Below, piece by piece: positions 1 through 8,195 of a stretch of 38,092 bases of DNA. Both the position numbers and the translations under genes were made by a program. Below the pieces are notes generated by a model. The model was not told the origin of the DNA and searched no databases. It was given only the letters and a program-made list of their open reading frames with translations. This stretch comes from Actinomycetes bacterium (GTDB lineage Bacteria > Actinomycetota > Actinomycetes > Actinomycetales > Cellulomonadaceae): contig JAEYUL010000093.1 of the NCBI GenBank assembly GCA_023432565.1, forward strand, positions 1-38,092. Reading direction: 5' to 3'. Numbering within the stretch: position 1 is the first letter of the stretch; each line of letters begins with the position of its first letter.

Positions 1-2421
1 GCTGCGGGGCGTCCGGCGGCCGCACCCGGCGCAATGCTCGCACCACGCACGTCGGCCGCGGCGCTGGGCGCAGCGGCCGCCGCCGGCGTGCTCGCCGTGC
101 CCGACCTGCTGGTGCTCACCGCGCGCGGCCTGTCCGCGGTGGTGGTCCCGGACCAGGCACCCGGCGGGGACGAGGGATCCGCCGCCGTCACCACTGCAGC
201 GTGCGTCGTGCTGAGCGCGGCCCTCGGTCTGCGCCTCGTGCGCCCCCTGCGCCACGTCGCCCTCGGGTTGTCGTGCCTGGGTACCTGGGCGGGCGTCGCG
301 CTGCTCACCCGCAGCGTCCCGAGCACGACCCTCGGCCTCGCCGTGCTGGCCCTGGCCGCCGTGAGCGTGCCGCTGCCGTCGCCGTGGCGCCGCCACACCC
401 GGACGCTCGCGGTCGTCGCGGCGGCGACGGCGGTCATCGCCGGGCTCGAAGCGGGCGCGGTCGGGGCGTCGACCACCTGGGTGCTCGCGCAGGTCGTCGC
501 TCTCACGAGTGCCTCGCTGGTCGCGCTGGTCACACGGCGCCCCCTGCGCGGCGCCTCCCGCGCCGCCGCGACCTGCGTGTCCCTCGTGCTCCTCGTCTTC
601 GCATGCGCAGCGGGCGCTCGTGCCACCGGCGCCGGCCCGACCGATGCTGCCGTCGTGGCCGCGGCGGTCGTCGGCACCGGCGTCGTGCTCCTGGTGCTCC
701 TGCGTGTCGGTGAGCGCACCGAGCGGCTCGCCGCGCTCGCGGTCGCGGCGGGCGTCCAGGCCGTGACGTGGCTGACCACGCTCACCGCCGGGCCGGAGGT
801 GCGACCGGCCGCTGCGCTGCTGCCGCTGATCGCCGCCGTGCAGGCGGCCGGTCTCGTCACCCTCGGGCCGTGCAGGGTCGGCGAGGGCGTGCGCCGGCCG
901 GCCGCCGCGCTCGTCGCCCCGCTCCTGGCCCTCACGCTCGCGACGACGCGCGTGGCGATCGGCCAACCGTCGCTGTCGGCGGCGCTGCTGGGTGCCAGCG
1001 CGCTCGGCTGCACGACGGTGCTCGTCGCGCGCATGGCGCCAGGGTTCCGCGACGTCCTGGAGCTCAGCGGCGCCGGCGTCGCGACCGTCGCGCTCGCGGC
1101 CGCCGCCGCCGCCGCACCAGCAGGCGTCGTCACGCTCCAGCTGGCGCTCGCTGCCACGACCGCCGGTGCCGTCGCACTCGCTCCCGACCGTCGCACTCTG
1201 AGGTGGTGGGCGCTCGGGCTCGCCGTGCTGGCCTCCTGGACGGGGCTGGCTGTGCGCGACGTCGGCGCTCCCGAGGCCTACACCGCACCGCTCGGGCTGC
1301 TGCTCGTCGTGCTCGGGGCACGCCGGGTGCGGCACGCCGAACGGCCGGCGAGCGAGTCGGTCAGCCGCGCGGCGACGGGACTGCCTCTGCTCGCGGCGGG
1401 CGTCCTGCTCGTCGGGCTGCCTCCCGCGCTGGTCGACGACCCGGCGGTCGTCGAGGGCCCGGGCGGCGCGCTCGTCCTCGACCGCACGGTCCTGGTCACC
1501 GTCGGAGTCGTCGCGCTCGCGCTCGGCGCGCTGTGGCTGGCGGGCCAGGCTCGCGTGGTCGCGTCCCGCACGGCCCGCGTGCTCGCCGGGACCGCCGCGC
1601 TGCTGGCCGTCGCGGGGCCGTTGCGTCGAGCCGCGCTCGTCCTGCCGGATCCCACCGGCGGGCCGGTCGAGGCGTGGTCGATGTCCGCGGCGGTCGTGCT
1701 CGGGACCGCGACGCTGACCGTGCACCGCTCGGCCGGCGCGCGGCGACTCGTCGTGCTCGGCACGTGGACCACCGTGCTGGCAGCCACGACGCCCACGGTC
1801 GTGGTGGCGGCTGTGCAGTTGGACGCGCAGCCCGGTGCCGGTGTGCTGCGGCTCGCGACGGCCGGGATGGCCGGCACCGCGGTCGCGCTCGTCGGCGTGA
1901 TGCGCGGCCGAGGCGTGACGACGGCGCCCGGCCTGGCGCTCGTGGGGATCGCAGGTGCGGCGGGTGCGCTCACCGAAGGCCCGATGCAGCCCGACGCCGT
2001 GCTCGCCGTCGCCGGAGCCCTGTCTGCCCTCGTCGGCGCCACGTGGCTCGGGCGTACCCCGGCCGCAGGCTCGTGGCCTGCGCTCGGCCTGCCGTGCGCA
2101 CTGGTGCTCGCCCCCGTGCTCGTCGGCCTGCAGCTCGCACCCGACCCGTGGCGCTGGGGCGTCGTGCTGCTGGCCGGGACAGCCACCGTGCTGGTCGGTG
2201 CCGTGCGCAGCTGGCAGGCGCCGTTCGTCGTCGGTGCCGTGGTGCTGGCTGCCGAGGTGGTCCTGCAGCTGCTCGCGGCCGCGGGGTCCGTCGTGTCGTC
2301 CGTCGGATGGTGGCCGATGCTCTTCCTCGGCGGCGCCGTGCTGACGGTCGTCGGCGTGACGTACGAGAAGCGGCTCCGGGACGCGCGCGAGGCCACGCGC
2401 TTCGTCGCGCGGATGCGCTGA
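1..2421 (+). CDS. Large multi-pass membrane protein, 5' end outside window
   Basis: The reading frame is open from base 1 to the TGA at 2419-2421, so the gene probably begins upstream; the first in-frame ATG is at 34 but no ribosome binding site precedes it. The 806 visible codons are almost entirely Ala/Val/Leu/Gly hydrophobic segments separated by short Arg-rich loops, which suggests about 20 or more membrane helices. The end (YEKRLRDAREATRFVARMR) is a short basic cytoplasmic tail. The overall look matches the actinobacterial SCO7613 C-terminal-domain membrane proteins, whose function is unknown. No catalytic motif is visible. It converges on dop with only 6 bp between the stop codons, so no pup gene can lie there. 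The family assignment is moderate and the function is unassigned. Confidence 0.7.
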   Translation, partial: AAGRPAAAPGAMLAPRTSAAALGAAAAAGVLAVPDLLVLTARGLSAVVVPDQAPGGDEGSAAVTTAACVVLSAALGLRLVRPLRHVALGLSCLGTWAGVALLTRSVPSTTLGLAVLALAAVSVPLPSPWRRHTRTLAVVAAATAVIAGLEAGAVGASTTWVLAQVVALTSASLVALVTRRPLRGASRAAATCVSLVLLVFACAAGARATGAGPTDAAVVAAAVVGTGVVLLVLLRVGERTERLAALAVAAGVQAVTWLTTLTAGPEVRPAAALLPLIAAVQAAGLVTLGPCRVGEGVRRPAAALVAPLLALTLATTRVAIGQPSLSAALLGASALGCTTVLVARMAPGFRDVLELSGAGVATVALAAAAAAAPAGVVTLQLALAATTAGAVALAPDRRTLRWWALGLAVLASWTGLAVRDVGAPEAYTAPLGLLLVVLGARRVRHAERPASESVSRAATGLPLLAAGVLLVGLPPALVDDPAVVEGPGGALVLDRTVLVTVGVVALALGALWLAGQARVVASRTARVLAGTAALLAVAGPLRRAALVLPDPTGGPVEAWSMSAAVVLGTATLTVHRSAGARRLVVLGTWTTVLAATTPTVVVAAVQLDAQPGAGVLRLATAGMAGTAVALVGVMRGRGVTTAPGLALVGIAGAAGALTEGPMQPDAVLAVAGALSALVGATWLGRTPAAGSWPALGLPCALVLAPVLVGLQLAPDPWRWGVVLLAGTATVLVGAVRSWQAPFVVGAVVLAAEVVLQLLAAAGSVVSSVGWWPMLFLGGAVLTVVGVTYEKRLRDAREATRFVARMR

Positions 2422-2427
2422 CGTCCG

Positions 2428-4035
2428 TCAGCCGCCGAGGGCAGCCAGGAGTGAGGCCGCGTCGGGGCTCGCGTCGAGGAGCGCGCCGACGTGCGCCTCG
2501 GTGCCGCGCAGCGGGTCCCGCATCGGCACGCGCTGCAGCGTCGACGCCCCCGGCACGTCGAACACGACGGAGTCCCATGAAGCCGCCGAGACCTGGTCGC
2601 CGTAGCGCGCGACGGCCTCGCCGCGGAAGTACGCACGCGTGTCCGTCGGCGGGTGCGCGACCGCTCGCTCGACCTCCTGCGGCGAGACCAGCAGCTCGAC
2701 CGCACCCGCGGCGGCGAGCCGGTGGTACAGGCCGCGCTCGGGCCGCACGTCCGCCCACTGCAGGTCCACGGCCGCCAGCCGCGGGTGATCCCACGGCAGG
2801 TCCTCACGGCGGCGCATGCCCTCGAGGACGCGGAGCTTGGCGAGCCACTCGACCTCGCGCGCGCACTGCGTCGGGTCGGTCGCCAGGCGCTCGAGCACCG
2901 ACGACCACCGGTCGAGCACGTCCTGCGTCTGGGTGTCGAGCGGGTCGCCGACGTGCTCGAGCGCGGTGCGCACCGCGGTCAGGTACTCCTGCTGCACCTC
3001 GAGCGCCGTCAGCCGGCGCCCGTCGACGAGCTCGACCGTGGCCGTCAGGCTCGTGTCGTGGCTGATCTGGTGCACGGCCGACACGGGGTCGCGCAGCGCG
3101 AGCCGGTCGACGAGCGCCAGTGCTCCCCCGGACCCGCCCTCGCTCACCGCGCGCTCGATCAGCCACAGCACGAGCGAGGCCGTCCCGAGCCGCAGGTAGG
3201 TCGCGACCTCGAGCATCGTCGCGTCCCCGACGATGACGTGCAGCCGCCGCCAGCGCGCCGGGTCCGCGTGCGGCTCGTCGCGCGTGTTGACGATCGGGCG
3301 GCGCAGCGTCGTCTCCAGGCCGATCTCCGCCTCGACGTAGTCGGCACGCTGCGACAGCTGGAAGCCGGCGCGCTCCCCGCGCTGCCCGAGCCCGACGCGG
3401 CCGGCCCCCGTGAAGACCTGGCGCGTCACGAAGAACGGGATCAGGCGCGCCGCGAGGTCGGCGAAGGGCACCGCCCGCTCGACGAGGTAGTTCTCGTGCG
3501 TCCCGTACGTCGCGCCCTTGCCGTCGACGTTGTTCTTGTAGAGCGCGACGTCCGGCAGCGCGGGGACGGACGCGAGCGCACGCACCGACGCGAGCATCAC
3601 CTGCTCGCCCGCGCGGTCCCAGACGACCGCGTCGCGCGGGTTGGTGACCTCGGGCGACGAGTACTCGGGGTGCGCGTGATCGACGTACAGCCGCGCCCCG
3701 TTGCTGAGGATGACGTTGGCCGCGCCCGGGTCCTCGTACTCCTCGACCTCGGGCCGCTCGAGCTCCTGGGGGCCGTCGCCCGAGGGAGCGGGACGCGTCG
3801 GGTCGTCGGTCAGCAGCGACGGGTGCGCGGACGCGCGCTGCAGGTGGAAACCGCGTGCGTCCTGCAGCGGGTCCTCGTCGTCGTAGTCCCAGCGCGCCTT
3901 GGTGCGGCCACCCTCGCGTGCCGCGGCGTGCACGGCGACGACGTGGCTCGACAGCAGCATCGGGTTCGCCATGGGCTTGCCCGGCTGCAGCACGCCGTAC
4001 TCGGTCTCGATCCCCATCACGCGGCGCACGGTCAC
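2428..4035 (-). CDS. dop: Pup deamidase/depupylase Dop
   Basis: This is the enzyme that deamidates the C-terminal Gln of Pup and removes Pup from tagged proteins in the actinobacterial Pup-proteasome system. The N-terminus MTVRRVMGIETEYGV carries the ATP/Mg-binding glutamates (E10, E12) of the Dop/PafA carboxylate-amine ligase fold. The segment YVDHAHPEYS has the catalytic aspartate at D119. A long charged insertion at about residues 45-100 is the Dop loop, absent from PafA, and together with the MGIETEYG start it separates Dop from the ligase. The length (535 aa) is slightly above the roughly 500 typical, mostly because of this loop. The GTG start has TAGGGT six nt upstream, suggesting a leaderless transcript separate from arc. 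Unusually, no pup, prcB or prcA follows. Confidence 0.95.
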   Translation of the reverse strand: MTVRRVMGIETEYGVLQPGKPMANPMLLSSHVVAVHAAAREGGRTKARWDYDDEDPLQDARGFHLQRASAHPSLLTDDPTRPAPSGDGPQELERPEVEEYEDPGAANVILSNGARLYVDHAHPEYSSPEVTNPRDAVVWDRAGEQVMLASVRALASVPALPDVALYKNNVDGKGATYGTHENYLVERAVPFADLAARLIPFFVTRQVFTGAGRVGLGQRGERAGFQLSQRADYVEAEIGLETTLRRPIVNTRDEPHADPARWRRLHVIVGDATMLEVATYLRLGTASLVLWLIERAVSEGGSGGALALVDRLALRDPVSAVHQISHDTSLTATVELVDGRRLTALEVQQEYLTAVRTALEHVGDPLDTQTQDVLDRWSSVLERLATDPTQCAREVEWLAKLRVLEGMRRREDLPWDHPRLAAVDLQWADVRPERGLYHRLAAAGAVELLVSPQEVERAVAHPPTDTRAYFRGEAVARYGDQVSAASWDSVVFDVPGASTLQRVPMRDPLRGTEAHVGALLDASPDAASLLAALGG

Positions 4036-4041
4036 CGGTCC

Positions 4042-4047
4042 ACCCTA
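4042..4047 (-). promoter_or_regulatory. Leaderless -10 box of dop
   Basis: TAGGGT on the minus strand ends six nt before the dop GTG, leaving no room for a Shine-Dalgarno site. This implies that dop has its own leaderless promoter downstream of the arc hairpin. Confidence 0.5.
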
Positions 4048-4061
4048 GTGACCCGCGCACG

Positions 4062-4106
4062 CAGCACGGCCGACGGTTCCGCCCAGCGGTCCCGCCGGCC
4101 GTGCTG
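4062..4106 (-). terminator. Hairpin after arc, candidate terminator
   Basis: An 11-bp perfect inverted repeat (CAGCACGGCCG at 4062-4072, CGGCCGTGCTG at 4096-4106) with a 23-nt loop begins seven nt after the arc stop. There is no U tract, so it may terminate weakly or only stabilise the 3' end. Confidence 0.45.
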
Positions 4107-4112
4107 ACGCCG

Positions 4113-5747
4113 CTACAGGTACTGGCCCGTGCTCGTGACGGTCTCGATCGTGCGCGAGCCGTCCGTGCCCTTCTTGCCCTGGACGATCGTGCGGATGAAC
4201 ACGATGCGCTCACCCTTCTTGCCGGAGATGCGCGCCCAGTCGTCCGGGTTCGTCGTGTTGGGCAGGTCCTCGTTCTCCTTGAACTCGTCGACGCACGCCG
4301 TGAGCAGGTGCTCGACCCGGATCCCCCGCTGGCCGGTCGCGAGCAGGTCCTTGATCGCCTGCTTCTTCGCGCGGTCCACCACGTTCTGGATCATGGCGCC
4401 GGAGTTGAAGTCCTTGAAGTACAGGACCTCCTTGTCGCCCGAGGCGTAGGTCACCTCGAGGAACCGGTTCTCGTCGGTCTCGTTGTACATCCGCTCGACC
4501 ACGCGGGCGACCATCGCCTCGACCGCCGCGGTCTTCGACCCGCCGTGCTCGCGCAGGTCGTCCGGGTGGATCGGCAGGTCGGGCGTGAGGTACTTCGAGA
4601 AGATCTCCCGCGCGCCCTCGGCGTCCGGGCGCTCGATCTTGATCTTCACGTCGAGCCGGCCCGGGCGCAGGATCGCCGGGTCGATCATGTCCTCACGGTT
4701 CGAGGCGCCGATGACGATGACGTTCTCCAGGCGCTCGACGCCGTCGATCTCGGCGAGCAGCTGCGGGACGATCGTCGTCTCGACGTCGGAGGACACCCCC
4801 GTCCCGCGCGTGCGGAACAGAGACTCCATCTCGTCGAAGAACACCACCACGGGGTGCCCCTGCGAGGCCTTCTCCCGGGCGCGCGCGAAGATCAGGCGGA
4901 TGTGACGCTCGGTCTCGCCGACGTACTTGTTGAGGAGCTCGGGCCCCTTGACGTTCAAGAAGTAGCTCTTGGCCTCGGCCACGTCGGCGCCTCGCGCCTG
5001 CGCGGCGGTCGCCGCCAGCGAGTGGGCCACCGCCTTGGCGATCAGCGTCTTGCCGCACCCCGGAGGGCCGTACAGCAGGACGCCCTTGGGCGGACGCAGC
5101 CCGTGCTCGCGGAACAGCTCGGGGTGCAGGAACGGCAGCTCGACAGCGTCCTTGATGGCCTCGATCTGCGGACCCAGCCCGCCGATGTCCTCGTAGTCGA
5201 TGTCGGGGACCTCTTCGAGCACGAGCTCCTCGACCTCGGCGCGCGGGATCACCTCGAACACGAACCCGCTGCGCGAGTCGATCGTCAGCGCGTCGCCGAC
5301 CCGCACGCCGGCCTCGGTCACCTGCCCCGCGAAGCGCACGACGCGCTCCTCGTCGCCGCGGCCCACGACGAGCGCGCGGCCGCGGCCGAGCAGCTCCTTG
5401 ACCGTGACGATCTCGCCGACGTTCTCGTAGCCGCCGGCCTCGACGACCGTCAGCGCCTCGTTGAGCATGACCTCCTGGCCGGGACGCACGCGCGTCAGGT
5501 CGACCGCGGGGCTCGCGCCGACGTGCATCTTGCGGCCCGCGGAGATGACGTCCACCGAGCCGTCGGGGCGCGCGCCGAGGAACACGGCGTACGTGCCGGG
5601 GGGCTTGGCGAGGTCGTCGACCTGACGCTTGAGCTCGACGATCTGCTCCCGCGCGGCGAGCAGCGCGTCGGACAGGCGCTCGTTCTTCGCAGCGAGGAGC
5701 GCGAGCTCGCGCTGCAGGTCGCGCCCCGTGGGTGCCGGTTCGGTCAT
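4113..5747 (-). CDS. arc: Proteasome-associated AAA ATPase Mpa/ARC
   Basis: This ring ATPase recognises pupylated proteins and feeds them to the 20S proteasome. Residues 8-48 form the N-terminal coiled coil that binds Pup, followed by two OB-type domains (about 50-175) and the AAA domain with Walker A GPPGCGKT at 227-234 and Walker B FFDEME at 303-308. The C-terminus is GQYL, the motif that docks onto the alpha ring, so the protein looks competent to work with a core particle. I chose the ATG at 5745-5747 because AAGGAGG lies eight nt upstream; a GTG six codons earlier (5765) has only a weak AGGA site. The length from here is 544 aa, normal for the family. Dop follows after 77 nt, but pup and prcBA are not nearby. 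Confidence 0.95.
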   Translation of the reverse strand: MTEPAPTGRDLQRELALLAAKNERLSDALLAAREQIVELKRQVDDLAKPPGTYAVFLGARPDGSVDVISAGRKMHVGASPAVDLTRVRPGQEVMLNEALTVVEAGGYENVGEIVTVKELLGRGRALVVGRGDEERVVRFAGQVTEAGVRVGDALTIDSRSGFVFEVIPRAEVEELVLEEVPDIDYEDIGGLGPQIEAIKDAVELPFLHPELFREHGLRPPKGVLLYGPPGCGKTLIAKAVAHSLAATAAQARGADVAEAKSYFLNVKGPELLNKYVGETERHIRLIFARAREKASQGHPVVVFFDEMESLFRTRGTGVSSDVETTIVPQLLAEIDGVERLENVIVIGASNREDMIDPAILRPGRLDVKIKIERPDAEGAREIFSKYLTPDLPIHPDDLREHGGSKTAAVEAMVARVVERMYNETDENRFLEVTYASGDKEVLYFKDFNSGAMIQNVVDRAKKQAIKDLLATGQRGIRVEHLLTACVDEFKENEDLPNTTNPDDWARISGKKGERIVFIRTIVQGKKGTDGSRTIETVTSTGQYL

Positions 5748-5806
5748 CGCGTCGGCCTCCTTCACGTCGGTCCTCGGCTCGCCAGGTGGGTCACCGTGGG
5801 TTCGCC

Positions 5807-5812
5807 ACCCTA
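5807..5812 (-). promoter_or_regulatory. Candidate -10 box for arc
   Basis: TAGGGT on the minus strand lies about 60 nt upstream of the chosen arc ATG, consistent with a leadered transcript using the AAGGAGG site. No convincing -35 is visible. The rest of 5748-5914 holds only this box and the hairpin after trmI. Confidence 0.35.
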
Positions 5813-5877
5813 GCCACCAGTCTCGTCCAGCGGCAGGCCGGATGCCGAGGTGTCCACATGCCGTGACCTCATCGTCA

Positions 5878-5896
5878 CCCGGTCGCGCCGACCGGG
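5878..5896 (-). terminator. Hairpin after trmI, candidate terminator
   Basis: CCCGGTCG and CGACCGGG form an 8-bp stem with a 3-nt loop, starting 18 nt after the trmI stop. No U tract follows. It separates trmI from the arc promoter. Confidence 0.45.
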
Positions 5897-5914
5897 GCCA
5901 CCCGCGTCACGGGC

Positions 5915-6937
5915 TCAGGGTGCCGACCGCTCGGGGTGCGCGTCCCGCTGCGCGCGCCGCACCTTCTTGGGTGAGGTCTCACGCTCGCCGAGCGCCTCCG
6001 GGGTCCACAGCTCGGGGTCCTCGGCGGGCGCGCCGTCGGGCGCCACGGGGTAGGCGCCCTTGGCCGGGCGACGCTTGCGCAGGGGCACGGCGACCCCGTC
6101 GGCCAGCCGACGCGTCGTGAGCAGGAAGCCCGTGTGGCCGATCATGCGGTGCTCGGGCCGCACCGACAGGCCCTCGAGATGCCAGCCGCGCACCATCGAC
6201 TCCCACGCGGCCGGCTCGGTGTACCGCCCGTCGCTGCGGATGTCCTCACCGAGCCGCGACAGCTGCGTCGTCGTCGCGACGTAGCAGACGAGCACGCCAC
6301 CGGGCGCCAGGGCGTCCGCCACGACGTCGAGGTTCTCCCACGGCGCGAGCATGTCCAGGACCACGCGGTCGACCGATCCCGCCGCAGCGACCCTCGGCAG
6401 CACGTCGGCGAGGTCGCCCACGGAGAGCTGCCACGCCGGGTGCGGACCGCCGAAGAACCCCTCCACGTTGCCCCGCGCGATGTCCGCGAAGTCCTCGCGA
6501 CGCTCGATCGAGTGCAGCGAGCCCGCGTCACCGACGGCGCGCAGCAGCGACATCGTCAGCGCCCCCGAGCCGACGCCGGCCTCGACGACGACCGCACCCG
6601 GGTAGATGTCGCCCATCGTGACGATCTGCCCCGCGTCCTTGGGGTAGACGACGGCCGCGCCGCGCGGCATCGACAGGACGTGGTCCGCGAGCAGCGGGCG
6701 CAACGCCAGGTACTCGACGTCACCGCTGCTCACGACGACCGTGCCCTCAGGCGCGCCGATCAGCTCCTCGTGCCGGAAGTAGCCGCGGTGCGTGTGGAAC
6801 GTGCCGCCCTCGGCGAGGGTGATCGTGTGCAGGCGACCCCGGGGGTCGGTGAGCTGCACGCGGTCACCGACGCGGAAGTGGCCGCGGCGTTGGTCGGCGC
6901 CCGTGGCGGTCGGGCGGGGTCCGGGGGTCGTCGTCAC
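5915..6937 (-). CDS. trmI: tRNA (adenine-N1)-methyltransferase TrmI (m1A58)
   Basis: This SAM-dependent enzyme makes 1-methyladenosine at position 58 in the T loop of tRNA. A small N-terminal beta domain (FRVGDRVQLTDPRGR) is followed by the Rossmann methyltransferase domain, with the SAM-binding motif VVEAGVGSGALTMSLL and the active-site segment VLDMLAPWENLD, both characteristic of actinobacterial TrmI (Rv2118c type). The basic C-terminal tail is longer than in Rv2118c. The start is uncertain: the GTG at 6935-6937 has TAGACT eight nt upstream and fits a leaderless start. A GTG at 6985 in the same frame overlaps the stop of the upstream protease gene as GTGA and would add 16 residues. I prefer 6937, because the added residues are not part of the family core. 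Confidence 0.9.
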   Translation of the reverse strand: MTTTPGPRPTATGADQRRGHFRVGDRVQLTDPRGRLHTITLAEGGTFHTHRGYFRHEELIGAPEGTVVVSSGDVEYLALRPLLADHVLSMPRGAAVVYPKDAGQIVTMGDIYPGAVVVEAGVGSGALTMSLLRAVGDAGSLHSIERREDFADIARGNVEGFFGGPHPAWQLSVGDLADVLPRVAAAGSVDRVVLDMLAPWENLDVVADALAPGGVLVCYVATTTQLSRLGEDIRSDGRYTEPAAWESMVRGWHLEGLSVRPEHRMIGHTGFLLTTRRLADGVAVPLRKRRPAKGAYPVAPDGAPAEDPELWTPEALGERETSPKKVRRAQRDAHPERSAP

Positions 6938-6945
6938 GGCGGTCG

Positions 6946-6951
6946 AGTCTA
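6946..6951 (-). promoter_or_regulatory. Leaderless -10 box of trmI
   Basis: TAGACT on the minus strand, eight nt before the GTG at 6937. It is the main argument for that start over the upstream GTG. Confidence 0.4.
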
Positions 6952-6981
6952 GGTGCCGGGCGGGTCGCCGAGGCACGCGCG

Positions 6982-8121
6982 TCACGCGCGGATCGCGGCG
7001 ACGACGTCGCGCGCGCTGACCAGACCCGCGACGCGGCCGTCGACGAGCGCGACGACCACGGGCGAGAGCCGCGTGGCGCGAGCGAGGTCGTTCAGGAGCG
7101 CCTGGCCGACGAGCGCGCCGTCGATCGTCGCCCCGACCGGCAGCGGCACGCTGACGGCGGTCACGGGCGTGGAGCCCGCGGCCTGCGGCGGGACGCTGCC
7201 CGCAGCCGTCCGGTCGACGTACGCGGCCGGGCGCCCGTCGGGCGCGACCACGACGACATCCTGCACCCCGGCGGCCGCGGCGACGGCGCCGGCGTGTGCG
7301 AGCGAGTCACCGTGCCCCACGGTGACCACCGGGCGCCCGACGGAGGCGAGCGTGACGCCGTCGACGTTGCGCTGCGCACGCGCGCCCCGGACGGAGGCGG
7401 ACGCCCCCGACCACAGGAACGCCCCGATGAGCACCGCCCAGATGATCTCGCCGAACGAGTCGGCGCCGGCGTTCAGCGGTCCGAGCAGCGCCCACGCGAC
7501 GACCGCCACGGCGACCACCCGGCCGACCCAGCCCGCCGCGACGGTCCCTGTGTACCGGTTCTTGGTGACGGCCCACACGGCGGCCTCGAGCACGCGGCCG
7601 CCGTCGAGCGGAAGGCCGGGCAGCAGGTTGAACAGCCCGACGAAGCCGTTGGTGACCGCGCCGGACCACACCAGCGCCCACAGCACGGTCCCGCGCGGGA
7701 CCAGGTCGAGCAGGAGCGTGCCACCGAACACCGCTGCCAGCACGAGGTTGACCACCGGGCCGACGATCGCGACGAGCGCGGTGGTCGCCGGCGTGGGGGC
7801 GGCCCCGCCGAACGCGGTGTGGCCGCCCCACAGCGTCAGGACGAACTCGTGCGGCTGCTGGCCGCGCGCCCGTGCCACCAGGCCGTGGGCGAGCTCGTGC
7901 AGGAAGACCGAGACGAACAGCAGGACGACGAACGCGAGGGCGACGAACCACACCGCCGAGCCGTCCAGCCCGGTCAGGATCCGCGCGGCCGGCACGGACA
8001 GCGCCGTGAGCACGGCGACCGCGATCAGCCAGCTCGGCGCGAGGACGACCGGCGCACCGGCGACGTGGCCGACGACCCAGCCGCGGGTCGTCCGACGAGA
8101 GGGTGCGGGGGCGTTGCTCAC
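6982..8121 (-). CDS. Site-2 protease family intramembrane metalloprotease (M50)
   Basis: This 379-residue membrane protein has the zinc motif HELAHG (H75, E76, H79) in one helix and the second conserved motif FNLLPGLPLDGGRV, with D173, in another. Together these define M50 site-2 proteases, which cut substrates inside the membrane. About six hydrophobic segments occupy residues 15-240. The C-terminal part (about 255-379) looks like a cytoplasmic pair of CBS-type modules, as in the bacterial S2P subgroup with CBS domains, though the match is by eye only. The gene is divergent from the RecB-like gene, and its stop overlaps a possible upstream trmI start. The substrate cannot be predicted from this context. 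The GTG start has a TAGGCT hexamer six nt upstream. Confidence 0.88.
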   Translation of the reverse strand: MSNAPAPSRRTTRGWVVGHVAGAPVVLAPSWLIAVAVLTALSVPAARILTGLDGSAVWFVALAFVVLLFVSVFLHELAHGLVARARGQQPHEFVLTLWGGHTAFGGAAPTPATTALVAIVGPVVNLVLAAVFGGTLLLDLVPRGTVLWALVWSGAVTNGFVGLFNLLPGLPLDGGRVLEAAVWAVTKNRYTGTVAAGWVGRVVAVAVVAWALLGPLNAGADSFGEIIWAVLIGAFLWSGASASVRGARAQRNVDGVTLASVGRPVVTVGHGDSLAHAGAVAAAAGVQDVVVVAPDGRPAAYVDRTAAGSVPPQAAGSTPVTAVSVPLPVGATIDGALVGQALLNDLARATRLSPVVVALVDGRVAGLVSARDVVAAIRA

Positions 8122-8127
8122 CCTGCC

Positions 8128-8133
8128 AGCCTA
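8128..8133 (-). promoter_or_regulatory. Leaderless -10 box of the M50 protease gene
   Basis: TAGGCT on the minus strand, six nt before the GTG at 8121. The same hexamer serves the divergent gene about 50 bp away. Confidence 0.5.
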
Positions 8134-8182
8134 GGCGTCAGCGCCGCGCCGACCGCGTCCCGGGGGTGTCGGACGCTCCACG

Positions 8183-8188
8183 TAGGCT
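8183..8188 (+). promoter_or_regulatory. Leaderless -10 box of the RecB-like gene
   Basis: TAGGCT seven nt before the GTG at 8196. It supports that start over any in-frame start further upstream. Confidence 0.5.
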
Positions 8189-8195
8189 CGGGCAG

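Noticed and set aside
768..3065. A long plus-strand frame across the membrane gene and dop
   Set aside because: Arg/Ala-rich translation without recognisable motifs, out of frame with the membrane protein and antisense to dop.
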